A stretch of 64,000 bases of DNA from Rhizohabitans arisaemae (GCF_025996515.1 NZ_BLRH01000034.1:310001-374000); one strand, 5' to 3'. Numbered from the stretch's first letter, positions 46,930-55,678 are shown. The notes: generated by a model from the sequence alone, not told the origin. Numbers and translations are program-made.

Positions 46930-47841
46930 TCAGCCGTGGGCATGGACGGCGTCGAGCGTCCACCGGAAGGAGGGAACGGCCGGGGGAGAAGGCGCATGGC
47001 CGTTCAGCACGGCCACCAGCTCCCAGTAGCGCTCCACGCGCGCGTCGGCGACGATCTCCATCCAGTCCAGGAGTTCGCCCCGGACCTCGGCCGGCATGCC
47101 GAGGAAGACGATCCGGTCGAGGACCGCCTTGCCCTCGGCCGAATCCGGGGCGATCCGCCCGGCCAGCGCCGCCCCGGCCTGTTCGACGATCAGAGATCGC
47201 AGGTCGTAGCCGTACCGCATCGGCACCGGCGAGCCCCCGGCCAGCGCGATCCCCCGGAGCCGCTGCCGGAAACCCTCGTCCGCCACCACCTCGGCCAGCT
47301 CGATCCAGGCGTCGACCTGGTCCGGCGACGGATCCTCCGGCAGCTCTCCGGGCAACTCCAGCATCCACGCGGCGATCACCCGTGCGTCCTCGTCCAGCTC
47401 GATCCCCGCGAACGTCGTCTCGACGAAGTCGTCGATGACCTTCTGCCGCTCCCGGGCGCACTGCTGGGCCACCTTGTGCATCACAACCGTCTCCTCGGTC
47501 GTGCCGCCGCGCTTGGCGATGCCGCGAAGGACGGCGCGGCGGAGCTTCAGCGCCCGGATCTCCGCGTCGAGCGCACGGGCGTGCGTCTCCGCCACCTCGG
47601 CCACGGTGACCTGCCGCTCCAGGATCTCCCGCACGGATTCCAGCCCGATACCCAGATCGCGCAGCGTCCGGATGAGATCGAACCGGGCCACCGCCGAGGC
47701 GTCGTAGAGCCGGTACCCGCCCTGCGAGCGTTCCGCGGGGGACACCAGCCCGTTGTCGGACCAGAAGCGGATGGTGTGCGCCGACAGGCCGGTACGCCGG
47801 GCGACCTCGCCGACGGTGTAAAGCTCTGCGTCCTCACTCAC
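46930..47841 (-). CDS. MerR-family regulator with a large effector domain
   Basis: 303 residues. GTG 47841 is chosen because a MerR-type promoter places the RNA start there, and the ATG at 47853 would lie in the -10 box. The DNA-binding domain is TVGEVARRTGLSAHTIRFWS and GGYRLYDASAVARFDLIRTL. A long coiled helix (residues 75-115) leads into about 180 residues, mostly helical, with no cysteine-rich metal site, so it probably senses an organic compound. It heads the operon with azoR and most likely induces it when the ligand binds. Confidence 0.87.
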   Translation of the reverse strand: MSEDAELYTVGEVARRTGLSAHTIRFWSDNGLVSPAERSQGGYRLYDASAVARFDLIRTLRDLGIGLESVREILERQVTVAEVAETHARALDAEIRALKLRRAVLRGIAKRGGTTEETVVMHKVAQQCARERQKVIDDFVETTFAGIELDEDARVIAAWMLELPGELPEDPSPDQVDAWIELAEVVADEGFRQRLRGIALAGGSPVPMRYGYDLRSLIVEQAGAALAGRIAPDSAEGKAVLDRIVFLGMPAEVRGELLDWMEIVADARVERYWELVAVLNGHAPSPPAVPSFRWTLDAVHAHG

Positions 47842-47848
47842 AAGCAGG

Positions 47849-47879
47849 AGCATGCACCTTCGAGTTACTCGAAGCTCAA
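47849..47879 (-). promoter_or_regulatory. MerR-type promoter of the merR-azoR operon
   Basis: Read on the minus strand, TTGAGC (47879-47874) is the -35 box, CTTCGAGT-T-ACTCGAAG (47858-47874) the perfect operator, and CATGCT (47854-47849) the -10, with a 19-base spacer. This is the standard autoregulated MerR layout. The interval 47880-48106 shows nothing else. Confidence 0.7.
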
Positions 47880-48106
47880 CCCGAAACCGAAACCGGTGTC
47901 CCGGCCAGGGGAACCAGGGTGTGCGGTACCGGTGTCCCCGGTGGGCCTGCGGACCGGACGCCGGTCTCGATTCCTGAAGCCCGGCCCCGTGAGTCCGGAG
48001 TACCCACTTTTTTGTGGGTACTTGGCAGCGGGCGGCGACGGGGCGAAGCTGATTGCGGCGGCCGGTCCGGGCCGCCGGATTCCGAAAAGACGGAGGTGGC
48101 GTTGCG

Positions 48107-48463
48107 TCAGGAAGCCGATTGGGCCTCGGCGAGCCTGTCCAGGCGGCGGTGGCCCCAGTCGGAGAGGGGCGCCAGCGCCTCGGAGAGATCACGGCCGAAC
48201 GCGGTGAGGGAGTACTCGGTCTTCAACGGCAGGACGTCGTGCACCTCCCGGTGCACCAGACCGTCCGTCTCCATCTCTCGCAGTGCCTGAGTCAGCACCT
48301 TCTCGCTGAGGCCCGGCAGTAGCCGGAGTAGCTCGCCCGGGCGATGAGGACCGGACTCCAGCGCCCAGAGCAGGGCGGTCTTCCACTTACCGTCGATCAC
48401 CGCGATCGCGGCGGTCACTCCGCAGACATTCGGATCCTGGGCACGGCCACGCGTCATCGTCAT
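48107..48463 (-). CDS. HxlR-family regulator 1
   Basis: 118 residues from ATG 48463; ATGs at 48457 and 48478 are alternatives. The winged helix is of HxlR type: CGVTAAIAVIDGKWKTALLW at the start with the conserved early cysteine, HRPGELLRLLPGLSEKVLTQ as recognition helix, and KTEYSLTAFGRDL. HxlR proteins often sense aldehydes, hypochlorite or other electrophiles through the N-terminal Cys. The divergent gene at 48507 (NAD-binding protein) is the probable target. The short shared interval contains repeated TGAATG words. Confidence 0.87.
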   Translation of the reverse strand: MTMTRGRAQDPNVCGVTAAIAVIDGKWKTALLWALESGPHRPGELLRLLPGLSEKVLTQALREMETDGLVHREVHDVLPLKTEYSLTAFGRDLSEALAPLSDWGHRRLDRLAEAQSAS

Positions 48464-48506
48464 CCCATTCACTACCATTTATCAGCATTCATGGGGGCAA
48501 TAGATT

Positions 48507-49393
48507 ATGTCCACACACTCCAACCAGTCTGCCGTCACCGTACTCGGCCTGGGGCCGATGGGCCGCGCCCTGGCCGCCACCTTCCTGAACGCGGGGCTGC
48601 GAACCACCGTCTGGAACCGGACGCCGGGCCGGGACCGGGAGCTGGTCGAGCGGGGGGCGGTCGGCGCGGCCTCGGCCGAAGAGGCGGTCGCCGCGAGCGG
48701 CCTGATCGTGGTCTGCGTGGTGAACTACGACGCGGCGGAAGCCGTCCTTCGGCGCGATGCGGTCACCGAGGCCCTCAAGGGGCGCACGGTCGTGAACCTG
48801 ACCGCCGACACCCCGGACCGGGCCCGGGACACCGCCGCATGGGCGGCCCGGCACGGCATCCGATACCTGGACGGCGCGATCATGACCCCGACCACGACCA
48901 TCGGCACGCCGGCCGCGGTGTTCATCCACAGCGGCCCCGAGGAGCTCTACCGGGAGCATCGGCCGGTGCTGGACACATTGGGCGGCACCCACACCCACCT
49001 CGGCGAGGACATCGGCCGGGCGGCGGCCACGACGTCGCGCTGCTCGACATCTTCTGGACCGCGATGGCGGGCTACGCGCACGCCCTGGCGGTGGCGCGGG
49101 CGGAGGGCATCACCGCGCGGGAGCTGGCACCGTTCGCCAAGGGTATCGGCGCGATCCTCCCACCGATCTTCGAAGGGACCGCGGAGGAGGTGGACGAAGG
49201 CACCTTCTCCGGTGAGGGGAACCCGGTCACCTCGGCGCTGTCGTCCATCAGCCATGTCGTCGAGACCTCCGAGGCCCACGGCATCGACGCCGGCGTGATG
49301 CGCGAGGTCGAGCGCCTGGCCCGCCGGGTCGTCGACCTGGGCCATGGCACAGACGGGTTCAGCCGAATCACCGAAGTCCTGGGCCGCCGCTGA
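48507..49393 (+). pseudogene. 6-phosphogluconate-dehydrogenase-like NAD(P)-binding protein, frameshifted
   Basis: From ATG 48507 the frame encodes an imine-reductase/3-hydroxyisobutyrate-dehydrogenase-like protein (VTVLGLGPMGRALAATFLNA, then AIMTPTTTIGTPAAVFIHSG). At about 49018-49028, in a GGGCGGCGGCC run, the sense moves to another frame that continues with VALLDIFWTAMAGYAHALAV and ends GFSRITEVLGRR at 49393. Inserting one G would restore a normal protein of about 295 residues. It is either a real recent frameshift or a sequencing error in a GC run. The HxlR gene is divergent. Confidence 0.78.
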
Positions 49394-49396
49394 GGG

Positions 49397-49765
49397 TCAG
49401 CCGGTGGGGGAGGCGGCTTCCCGGGCGTCCAGGAGTTCCTCCCAGTGCTCCTCCATCCAGGCGCAGGCGAAGTTCATCGGTTCCAGGAGGCTGCGGCCAA
49501 GGGGGGTCAGCGCGTACTCGACGTGCCGGGCAGGTCCGGGGCAGACCGTGCGGACGACGAATCCGTCCCGCTCCAGGGTTCGCAGGGACGCAGTCAGCAC
49601 CTTGGCGGTGATGCCCCGGAGCGGAATCCGGAGTTCGGAGAACCGCCGGGGGCCCTCCTCAAGGCAACGGATGATCATCGCGGCCCATTTGTCACCCACG
49701 CGGATCGGCGACAGGCCGGACGGACAGACCGGGTCGAACATCTCCGGGTCCAGTGGCTTGGTCAC
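49397..49765 (-). CDS. HxlR-family regulator 2
   Basis: 122 residues from GTG 49765. The fold is HxlR: DPVCPSGLSPIRVGDKWAAM with a conserved cysteine near residue 13, RRFSELRIPLRGITAKVLTA and HVEYALTPLGRSLL. The end lies three bases from the stop of the frameshifted gene, which it converges on. It is divergent from the NmrA-like gene at 49854, its probable target. Two HxlR-enzyme pairs side by side, both with NAD-binding partners, look like a functional cluster against reactive small molecules. Confidence 0.87.
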   Translation of the reverse strand: MTKPLDPEMFDPVCPSGLSPIRVGDKWAAMIIRCLEEGPRRFSELRIPLRGITAKVLTASLRTLERDGFVVRTVCPGPARHVEYALTPLGRSLLEPMNFACAWMEEHWEELLDAREAASPTG

Positions 49766-49853
49766 CCTCTCACCGTACGCGGTATCCGGGAGGTAACCAG
49801 GGTTCCGGCTACCGTACCGGGCAATCAGCCGCTCTTCTGGATGTGAGGGACAC

Positions 49854-50489
49854 ATGGGCAAGATTGCGATTTTCGGTGCGGGTGGCCGGGCCGGCCGGGC
49901 AGCCGTCGAGGAGGCCCGTCGCCGCGGGCACCAGGTCACCGCGATCGTGCGGGACCCGGACGGGCACCGGGACCTGCAGACCGCGGGGGCCGACCCGGTG
50001 GCGGGCGACGTCACCGACGCCGGTGTCGTGGCCCGCCTCGCGACCGGCCACGACGCCGCGGTCGCGGCGGTCTACGACCCGCAGGCCGACCCCGGCGCCT
50101 TCTACCCGGCCACCTCCCGCGCCCTCCTGGACGGACTCGCCCAGGCGGGGGTGCACCGTCTGCTCGTCGTCGGGCTGGCGTCGATCCTGAAAACCGAATC
50201 CGGGGAACCCCTGATGGACACCCCCGGCTACCCGCAGGAGTATCGGACCTTCTACCTGGGGCACGCCGCCGGCGCGGCGGTGCTGGAGAACGCGGACACC
50301 CCGGTCGACTGGCTGGTGATCAGTCCCGCCGGTGACTTCGACCACCAGGGGGTACGCACCGGCCGGTACGCCGTGGCCCTCGGCGACGCCGCCGCCCGGA
50401 TCTCCTACGCGGATCTGGCGGTCGCCCTGCTCGACGAGATCGACTCCCCGCGGCACCACCGGATCCATCTCGGCGTCAAGGACTCCTGA
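49854..50489 (+). CDS. NAD(P)H-binding (NmrA/HSCARG-like) protein
   Basis: 211 residues from ATG 49854. KIAIFGAGGRAGRAAVEEA is the Rossmann loop, and GVHRLLVVGLASILKT and DWLVISPAGDF are typical of YwnB/HSCARG-type proteins. These bind NADPH and may act as reductases or redox sensors. Its stop overlaps the next start (TGATG), so it is cotranslated with a Ddn-like flavin oxidoreductase. HxlR 2 is divergent and probably controls both. Confidence 0.85.
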   Translation: MGKIAIFGAGGRAGRAAVEEARRRGHQVTAIVRDPDGHRDLQTAGADPVAGDVTDAGVVARLATGHDAAVAAVYDPQADPGAFYPATSRALLDGLAQAGVHRLLVVGLASILKTESGEPLMDTPGYPQEYRTFYLGHAAGAAVLENADTPVDWLVISPAGDFDHQGVRTGRYAVALGDAAARISYADLAVALLDEIDSPRHHRIHLGVKDS

Positions 50490-50914
50490 TGGCCGAAGAG
50501 GTCTCCGACAGCCCGAGCGCCTGGGTGGCCCGGCACATCCGCCGCTTCATCGAGACGAACGGCCACCCCAGGCCCGGTGTGAACGACCTGCTGCTGACAA
50601 CCCGAGGCCGCAAGACCGGCCGGCTCCGGCGCACCGCCCTGGTCTACGTGCGCGACGGCGACTCCTACGTCCTGGCCGCCTCCGACGCGGGGTCGGACCG
50701 GCACCCTTCCTGGTACCTGAACCTGCTGGACGATCCCGAGGTCGTCCTGGAGGTCGGCGGCGAGCGGTTCCCCGCCGTCGCACGCACCGCCACCCCCGAG
50801 GAGAAACCCAGACTGTGGCGGTCGATCGCCGCCGCGATGCCCTCCTACCAGGACTACCAGGACGCCACCGCCAGAGAGATCCCCGTTGTGGTCGTCGATC
50901 GCAGGGCGCCCTGA
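50489..50914 (+). CDS. Deazaflavin (F420)-dependent nitroreductase-family protein (Ddn-like)
   Basis: 141 residues from ATG 50489. LLLTTRGRKTGRLRRTALVY, SYVLAASDAGSDRHPSWYLN and DYQDATAREIPVVVV are the three landmarks of the split-barrel Ddn/FDOR family. Mycobacterial Ddn reduces quinones and nitro drugs with F420H2 at the membrane. F420 use here is inferred from family and host type. Translation is coupled to the NmrA-like gene, so the two may act together on quinone-like electrophiles. Confidence 0.88.
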   Translation: MAEEVSDSPSAWVARHIRRFIETNGHPRPGVNDLLLTTRGRKTGRLRRTALVYVRDGDSYVLAASDAGSDRHPSWYLNLLDDPEVVLEVGGERFPAVARTATPEEKPRLWRSIAAAMPSYQDYQDATAREIPVVVVDRRAP

Positions 50915-50951
50915 CCTCGGATCGTCTACGGAGCTTATCGGCGGTGCGCGG

Positions 50952-51923
50952 TCAGGACAGGACCGCCTGGGCGATGGCGACCTGGACGGGCTGGAGCCCG
51001 ACCTCGCCGTCTTCGACGTCCCACAGCGAGTTCTGCAGGACCCGGCCGAGCGTCCAGCCGACCGCGCGGTCGCGGTCCAGGCCGAGGGTCTCGACGAGCA
51101 GGTCGAAGCGGCGGAGCACGGCACGCCGTACGTCGCCGGTCGCCACGACCTCCTCCCACCGGTTGTCCAGGGCGGGAATCAGGTCGAACCCGGGGTCGCC
51201 GGAGAGGGGCTGCGGGTCGATGGCGAGCCAGGGTTCCCGCCCGGAGCCGGGGAGCGAGGCGAGGATGTTGTCGTAGTGCAGGTCCCAGTGGAGCAGCCGG
51301 TCGCCGCTCTCCCCGACCAGTTCGGACACGGCGGCGGCACAGGTGCGCAGCAGCTCGCGGTCGGCCGGGTCGGCCAGGGTCCGTACGGCCTGCGGCACCT
51401 GGTCGATCATGGCGACGGCGACGTCGGCCAGGCGGCGCACCCCCGCGGGAGCGGGGAGCGCGGTCAGCCGGGCCAGCAGTCCGGCGAGGATCGTCATCGC
51501 CTCGCCGTCGTCGGGCACCGTGGACAGCGGCCGGGCCGCGTCGAGGCGTTCCAGCAGCAGCGCCCCCGCCTCGGGATCCTCCTCCAGCAGGAGCACCGAG
51601 CCGTCGCCGTCCCAGGTGCGCAGCCCGGTCGCCTCGTCGGCGCTGTCCTCGTTGACCGTCCGGAGTTTGAGCACCGCCGGGACGCCGTCGTCGCGGACCA
51701 CCGGCAAAACCAGGGCGGCCATGCCGTGGGCGGCCGGCCCGTCGACCCGCAGCCGCCAGTGGTCCAGGAAGTCGGCGGCCAGGCCGGGCAGGGCGGCCAG
51801 CCACTTCCGGCCGATCTCGCCCTGGTGCTTGACCAGATAGTCGGCGAGCGCCTCCGGTACCTCGATTACCGTGCGCAGGGGTATCGAACCTCCCTCTTCG
51901 TCCCGAAGGAGGCTATCCGTCAC
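50952..51923 (-). CDS. Aminoglycoside/hydroxyurea phosphotransferase family kinase, APH(6)-like
   Basis: 323 residues from GTG 51923, which overlaps the stop of the preceding gene (GTGA). Landmarks are PAVLKLRTVNEDSADEATGL in the ATP lobe, LLHWDLHYDNIL (catalytic Asp and Asn) and WLAIDPQPLSGDPGFDL (metal-binding Asp), which are typical of the APH(6)/StrB and hydroxyurea kinase family. APH(6) enzymes inactivate streptomycin by phosphorylation. Whether this one acts on an aminoglycoside is unknown; many chromosomal members do not give resistance. It is coupled to a MmcQ/YjbR gene. Confidence 0.83.
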   Translation of the reverse strand: MTDSLLRDEEGGSIPLRTVIEVPEALADYLVKHQGEIGRKWLAALPGLAADFLDHWRLRVDGPAAHGMAALVLPVVRDDGVPAVLKLRTVNEDSADEATGLRTWDGDGSVLLLEEDPEAGALLLERLDAARPLSTVPDDGEAMTILAGLLARLTALPAPAGVRRLADVAVAMIDQVPQAVRTLADPADRELLRTCAAAVSELVGESGDRLLHWDLHYDNILASLPGSGREPWLAIDPQPLSGDPGFDLIPALDNRWEEVVATGDVRRAVLRRFDLLVETLGLDRDRAVGWTLGRVLQNSLWDVEDGEVGLQPVQVAIAQAVLS

Positions 51924-52291
51924 GGTTTCGCGGGTCCATCGATTAACGCGGTCAAGCGCTTGGGCGCCACCGTCCGGTAGGCGTCGACGACCAACTCCCC
52001 GATCTCGTCCCAGTCGACGGGATGCACGTCCAGCCGCACCCCGAGCCATCCGCGATGGCCCACATACGGCGGCACGAAGAACCGCTCCGGGTCCGCCTCC
52101 ACCAGGGTCCGCGCCTCCCCGGGCGGGGCGGCGCACCAGAACCCGAACCGGTCGTCGTGATGGTGGTCGGAGAAGGTCACGAACGTCTTCTTGTCGCGGA
52201 TGAACCAGGTCGGTTCCCCGTGACTGAGCCGCTCATTGGTCTCGGGCAGCGCGAGACAGATCTCCCGCAACCTCGTCAGCGCATCCACCAC
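51920..52291 (-). CDS. MmcQ/YjbR-family protein
   Basis: 123 residues from ATG 52291. LREICLALPETNERLSHGEP at the start, FGFWCAAPPGEARTLVEADP in the middle and VDAYRTVAPKRL at the end are family landmarks. The fold resembles a double-psi or CyaY-like domain and has been linked to DNA binding in some members, without a firm function. Its stop overlaps the kinase start, so the two are cotranslated. Confidence 0.85.
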   Translation of the reverse strand: MVDALTRLREICLALPETNERLSHGEPTWFIRDKKTFVTFSDHHHDDRFGFWCAAPPGEARTLVEADPERFFVPPYVGHRGWLGVRLDVHPVDWDEIGELVVDAYRTVAPKRLTALIDGPAKP

Positions 52292-52313
52292 CGTACCTCC
52301 GGTCTTCTTTGAC

Positions 52314-52336
52314 GGGCGGTACGGGCTGCGCCGCCC
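52314..52336. repeat. GGTACGGGC-family left half copy
   Basis: GGTACGGGCTGCGCC stands within GGGCGG (52314-52319) ... CCGCCC (52331-52336), which pair. No right-hand copy is close. The interval to 52577 has no supported gene. Confidence 0.55.
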
Positions 52337-52577
52337 GATGTGATCCGCGCCGCGCGGATTCCCGCCGGATCGCCCGGGCGATCAGCCGAAATCATTCGCC
52401 CCACCCTAGCGACAAATCGCCCGTCAAGCCTCACCATGGACGGCACAGGAGGGGTCGCCCGCCCGCACTTCCCCGGCCGTAGACGTGGTGTCGCCCACGC
52501 GCACACGACGTCCCTGCCACGGCTGCGCCTGATCAGTACGGACATGTACCTCGGCTCTTTCCCCAGGAGACAGCGAG

Positions 52578-53267
52578 ATGCGCGGACTCTGGACACTGAC
52601 CAAGCTGGCGGCACTGCTGATCATCATCATCGTGGTGGCGACGAATACTCAGGTGTCCTGCACCACGAGTGTCGGGAACATTCCGGCAGGCCCGGCCGCC
52701 TGGCCGGAGCCCACCGCCTCACAGACTCCGGCACCGCCGGGCTACCGTGTCATCGGCTCGGCCGAACACGGAATCTGGATCACCGTGCCCGAGCGTTGGA
52801 CGACGGTGAGCATGACCGACGGCGACCCCAAGAAGGCCATGGACAGCGCCGGGGTTCCCCACTCATATCGCGCCACCGTCGAGTCCGTCCTCCAGGCTTC
52901 GCCAGTGGGGCAATCCTTGGCCTCATTCGACATCACCCCTGAATCGTCGTCCGACAGGTTCCTCAGCACGGTGGTCGGGTTCTGTGTGCCGGTCGACGGT
53001 CGTCCCGGCGCCGGGCAACTCACGGAGTTCATCAAGGAGGCAACCAAGAACGAATCGATACAGCTGGGCACCATCGCAGTGCAGTCCGGCGCGGCGGTCC
53101 AGGGAACGATCGGCGTGTCCTACACCTTCGCGATCGGGGACCATAGTGGCAGCGGGGTGGTGATCGCCGTTCCTGCGAGTGGGAGGATGTGTCTCGTGTC
53201 GGCGATCGGTGGAACCAAACATGGGCCGGAGCTCTCCGGCATCGCCCACTCCGCCTGGGCGGTTTGA
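52578..53267 (+). CDS. Exported or membrane-anchored protein of unknown function
   Basis: 229 residues from ATG 52578, with CAGGAGACAG upstream. A hydrophobic segment LTKLAALLIIIIVVATN near residues 7-23 is followed by VSC, which does not form a good lipobox, so it is either a signal peptide or an N-terminal anchor. A Pro-rich linker leads to a domain starting GYRVIGSAEHGIWITVPERW, a pattern seen in secreted actinobacterial proteins of unknown role. Two cysteines occur in the domain (GFCVPVDG, GRMCLVSA) and may pair. No neighbour explains it. Confidence 0.72.
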   Translation: MRGLWTLTKLAALLIIIIVVATNTQVSCTTSVGNIPAGPAAWPEPTASQTPAPPGYRVIGSAEHGIWITVPERWTTVSMTDGDPKKAMDSAGVPHSYRATVESVLQASPVGQSLASFDITPESSSDRFLSTVVGFCVPVDGRPGAGQLTEFIKEATKNESIQLGTIAVQSGAAVQGTIGVSYTFAIGDHSGSGVVIAVPASGRMCLVSAIGGTKHGPELSGIAHSAWAV

Positions 53268-53423
53268 TCCGCCTCCCGGTGAATGCCGGGGGCATGCTCG
53301 TCCCCTGCCGGTTGCCTCGGCTTGACGGGACCCTCAGGTCACCGTGCATGGCTGCGATATGGCCGTGTACTCAGGGAGCCATCAAACTCGCGCTGTGGGG
53401 ACCAGGCTCGATCGTTTCCTGTA

Positions 53424-54278
53424 TCAGCGGCCGATCGCCTCGGCCAGCAGGTCGACCTGGGCGGGATCGGGGTCGTTCCCCATGAAGATCAGCTCATCGC
53501 AGCCGATCCGGGCGAACCCCTCGATCGACGCCCTGATCTGTTCCGCAGTGGTGTGCGCGATGGAGACGCCGTACTCGGCGTACTCCTCCCCGGCGAAGGA
53601 GTAGTACGGCCCGATGGCCCGCGACACCGCCGCCTCGGCACCGGGCCCGAGCGCGTACATCACCGACGCGACCAGCCGGGGGGAACCCGGCCGACCGGCC
53701 TCGGCCCACGCCTGCCGGACGCTTGGGGCGAAACCCTGGAAGTCCTCGACGGTCGCGTCCCCGGCGATCCACCCTCCGCCGTGGGCGACGATACGGCGCA
53801 GCGTCGCGGCGGAGAAACCGCCGAACAGCAGGGGAGGCCCGCCCGGGGTGGCCGGGGGCGGGCCGACCGGATCGCCGTGCGACACCGCGGCCAGCCGCTC
53901 CAGCAGCAGGTCGAACCGCTTGCCCCGGACGCCGTAGTCCACCTCACCGGCGGTGAAGTCGTCCTCCCTGACCCCCGGGGCGAGGCCGAGCTGAAGCCGG
54001 CCCGGCCCGGCGAGCTGGTCCAGCGTGGTGACGGATTTGGCGAACAGCGCGTGGTTGGCGCGCAGCGGCGCCACGAGCACGCTGGTGAGGAGCCGGATCC
54101 GGGAGGTGGCGCCCGCCGCGGCCGCCAGCGTGATCAGCGGTTCCGGCGACGTCCACACCAGGCGGTCGCTGACGCTCAGGGTGGAGAACCCCCGCGCCTC
54201 CGCGCGGCGCGCCCACTCCACCAGGATCCTGCCCTCGGTCCAGGGAGCGTGGCCGGGTAACCCGATACCGATGTCCAT
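53424..54278 (-). CDS. LLM-class flavin-dependent oxidoreductase
   Basis: 284 residues from ATG 54278. It starts MDIGIGLPGHAPWTEGRILV, the usual first strand of bacterial luciferase-like F420- or FMN-dependent enzymes, with EARGFSTLSVSDRLVW and RIRLLTSVLVAPLR. The TIM-barrel pattern and length fit the family. The substrate cannot be read. It stands alone between an intergenic stretch and an integrase. Interval 53268-53423 holds nothing; 54279-54465 holds a half repeat. Confidence 0.85.
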   Translation of the reverse strand: MDIGIGLPGHAPWTEGRILVEWARRAEARGFSTLSVSDRLVWTSPEPLITLAAAAGATSRIRLLTSVLVAPLRANHALFAKSVTTLDQLAGPGRLQLGLAPGVREDDFTAGEVDYGVRGKRFDLLLERLAAVSHGDPVGPPPATPGGPPLLFGGFSAATLRRIVAHGGGWIAGDATVEDFQGFAPSVRQAWAEAGRPGSPRLVASVMYALGPGAEAAVSRAIGPYYSFAGEEYAEYGVSIAHTTAEQIRASIEGFARIGCDELIFMGNDPDPAQVDLLAEAIGR

Positions 54279-54442
54279 TGCCGGATGTTCCTCTCGTGCG
54301 AACCGTGCGATGAGGCCGACCGCGGCGCCCACGGTCTCGCCGCGATCGGCCCTGGTCAGACATCCTGCAACCTCCACCGCACTGGAGATCAAGCGCGGCC
54401 CGGACACCGCTGTCCCGGTCCCCAGTGCACGACCGGCCGATG

Positions 54443-54462
54443 CCGGTACGGGCCGCGCCCGC
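54443..54462. repeat. GGTACGGGC-family left half copy beside the integrase
   Basis: CCGGTACGGGCCGCGCCCGC lies a few bases past the integrase stop (54466) and has no right arm nearby. Its place next to a recombinase gene may matter as an attachment or terminator element, but this is only a position. Confidence 0.45.
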
Positions 54463-54465
54463 GCC

Positions 54466-55494
54466 TCAGCGGTCACGCAGCAGGGGGTGGGCGCGCATCG
54501 CCACCTCAAGCTCGCCCGGCAGCTCGTCGCGGTAGCGGCCCAGCGTCGACAGATCGCTGTGACCCAGCACCCGCCGTACCGCGTCCATGTCGACCGCGTC
54601 CGCCAGCAGATGCGTGGCGGTGGTGTGCCGCAGCCCGTGCGGGGTGACGCTCCGCCTGCGCTCCGGCTCGACCTCCCGCCGGACCCGGTCGATCACCGCC
54701 TGCACATCGCCCCGGGCCAGCCGCCGCCCACGCCAGGACAGCAGCAGCGCCTTCTCGGCCGGCCCGGCCGCGGGCGGGCGCCGCCCCTCGGCCAGATAGG
54801 CGTCCAGCACCGCGGCGACGTCCTGGGGGAGCGGCACGTCCCTGGTCCGGCCGCCCTTGCCGAAGATCCGCCAGTAGCGGACCCCGTCCCCGGTGTAGAA
54901 GTCCTCCACGTTGGCCCGCACCAGCTCCGAGACCCGCGGGCCCACCGTGGTCAGCAGCAGCACGATCAGCGCGTCCCGCAGCCCCGTCCGCTGATCCCGC
55001 CGCCGTGGGCCGCCCGACTCGGCGCCGACGGCGATCGAGGACGCCGCCCCGATCAGCCCGGTGGCCTGCTCCCGGGTGAGGGCACGCCGCTCGGCGCGGA
55101 GCCCGCCGCGCTCCCGGGCGGTCACCGTCACCACCGTCATCGGATCGACCTGCACCCACCCGGCGCGCAGCGCGTGCTTGAACATCGCCGACACCGAACG
55201 GCGGAATCGCGCCTGCGACGTCGGGCTCTGCGTTCTCGGCTCGCCGGCCCCGTCCCGTCGCCTGCCGTCCGGTTTCCGGCCGAACGCCAGCAGCGCCGCG
55301 TCCACGTCCGGGCCGTCGAGGTCGTCCAGGACCCGCTCGGGGCCGGCGATCAGCGCGAACGTCAGCACGTCCCGGCTGTAGACCTCGGCGGTGGCCGGGG
55401 AGAGCGCGCCCGTGGTCGTCTTGGCGCGGACGAGTTCGAGATAGCGGTCGGCGGCCTCCTGGACGGTGATCCGGTTGAGTTGCACGGGTCGCAT
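54466..55494 (-). CDS. Tyrosine recombinase/integrase, apparently intact
   Basis: 342 residues from ATG 55494. The N-terminal SAM-like DNA-binding part (ITVQEAADRYLELVRAKTTT) is followed by the catalytic domain with all expected residues: Arg in TTVGPRVSELV, Lys in GKGGRTRDVPL, HGLRHTTATHLL (His and Arg), LGHSDLSTLGRY with the late His and the nucleophile Tyr. It is of XerC/D-type size. There is no excisionase, no tRNA and no other phage gene, so the element it serves is not apparent. A hairpin half copy lies at its 3' end. Confidence 0.87.
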   Translation of the reverse strand: MRPVQLNRITVQEAADRYLELVRAKTTTGALSPATAEVYSRDVLTFALIAGPERVLDDLDGPDVDAALLAFGRKPDGRRRDGAGEPRTQSPTSQARFRRSVSAMFKHALRAGWVQVDPMTVVTVTARERGGLRAERRALTREQATGLIGAASSIAVGAESGGPRRRDQRTGLRDALIVLLLTTVGPRVSELVRANVEDFYTGDGVRYWRIFGKGGRTRDVPLPQDVAAVLDAYLAEGRRPPAAGPAEKALLLSWRGRRLARGDVQAVIDRVRREVEPERRRSVTPHGLRHTTATHLLADAVDMDAVRRVLGHSDLSTLGRYRDELPGELEVAMRAHPLLRDR

Positions 55495-55678
55495 CCACCG
55501 AACGGTAGCGGCCCCCACCGACGTTTCTCACCGCCCCTCGGCAACCTTGACCCGATCCCGCCCATCCCCCCGGTGCCGGCCGGGCGCAGACCACCGACGG
55601 TTGCCGCACCGCCCGGCCTTCACCGAGGACGCGATACGGCCTGCGGCGCGTGCACCGTGGCGCGCGGGGAGGCTCCCT

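Noticed and set aside
48476-48506. Repeated TGAATG words between HxlR 1 and its neighbour as an operator
   Set aside because: Short and imperfect; expected often enough by chance to give no firm call.
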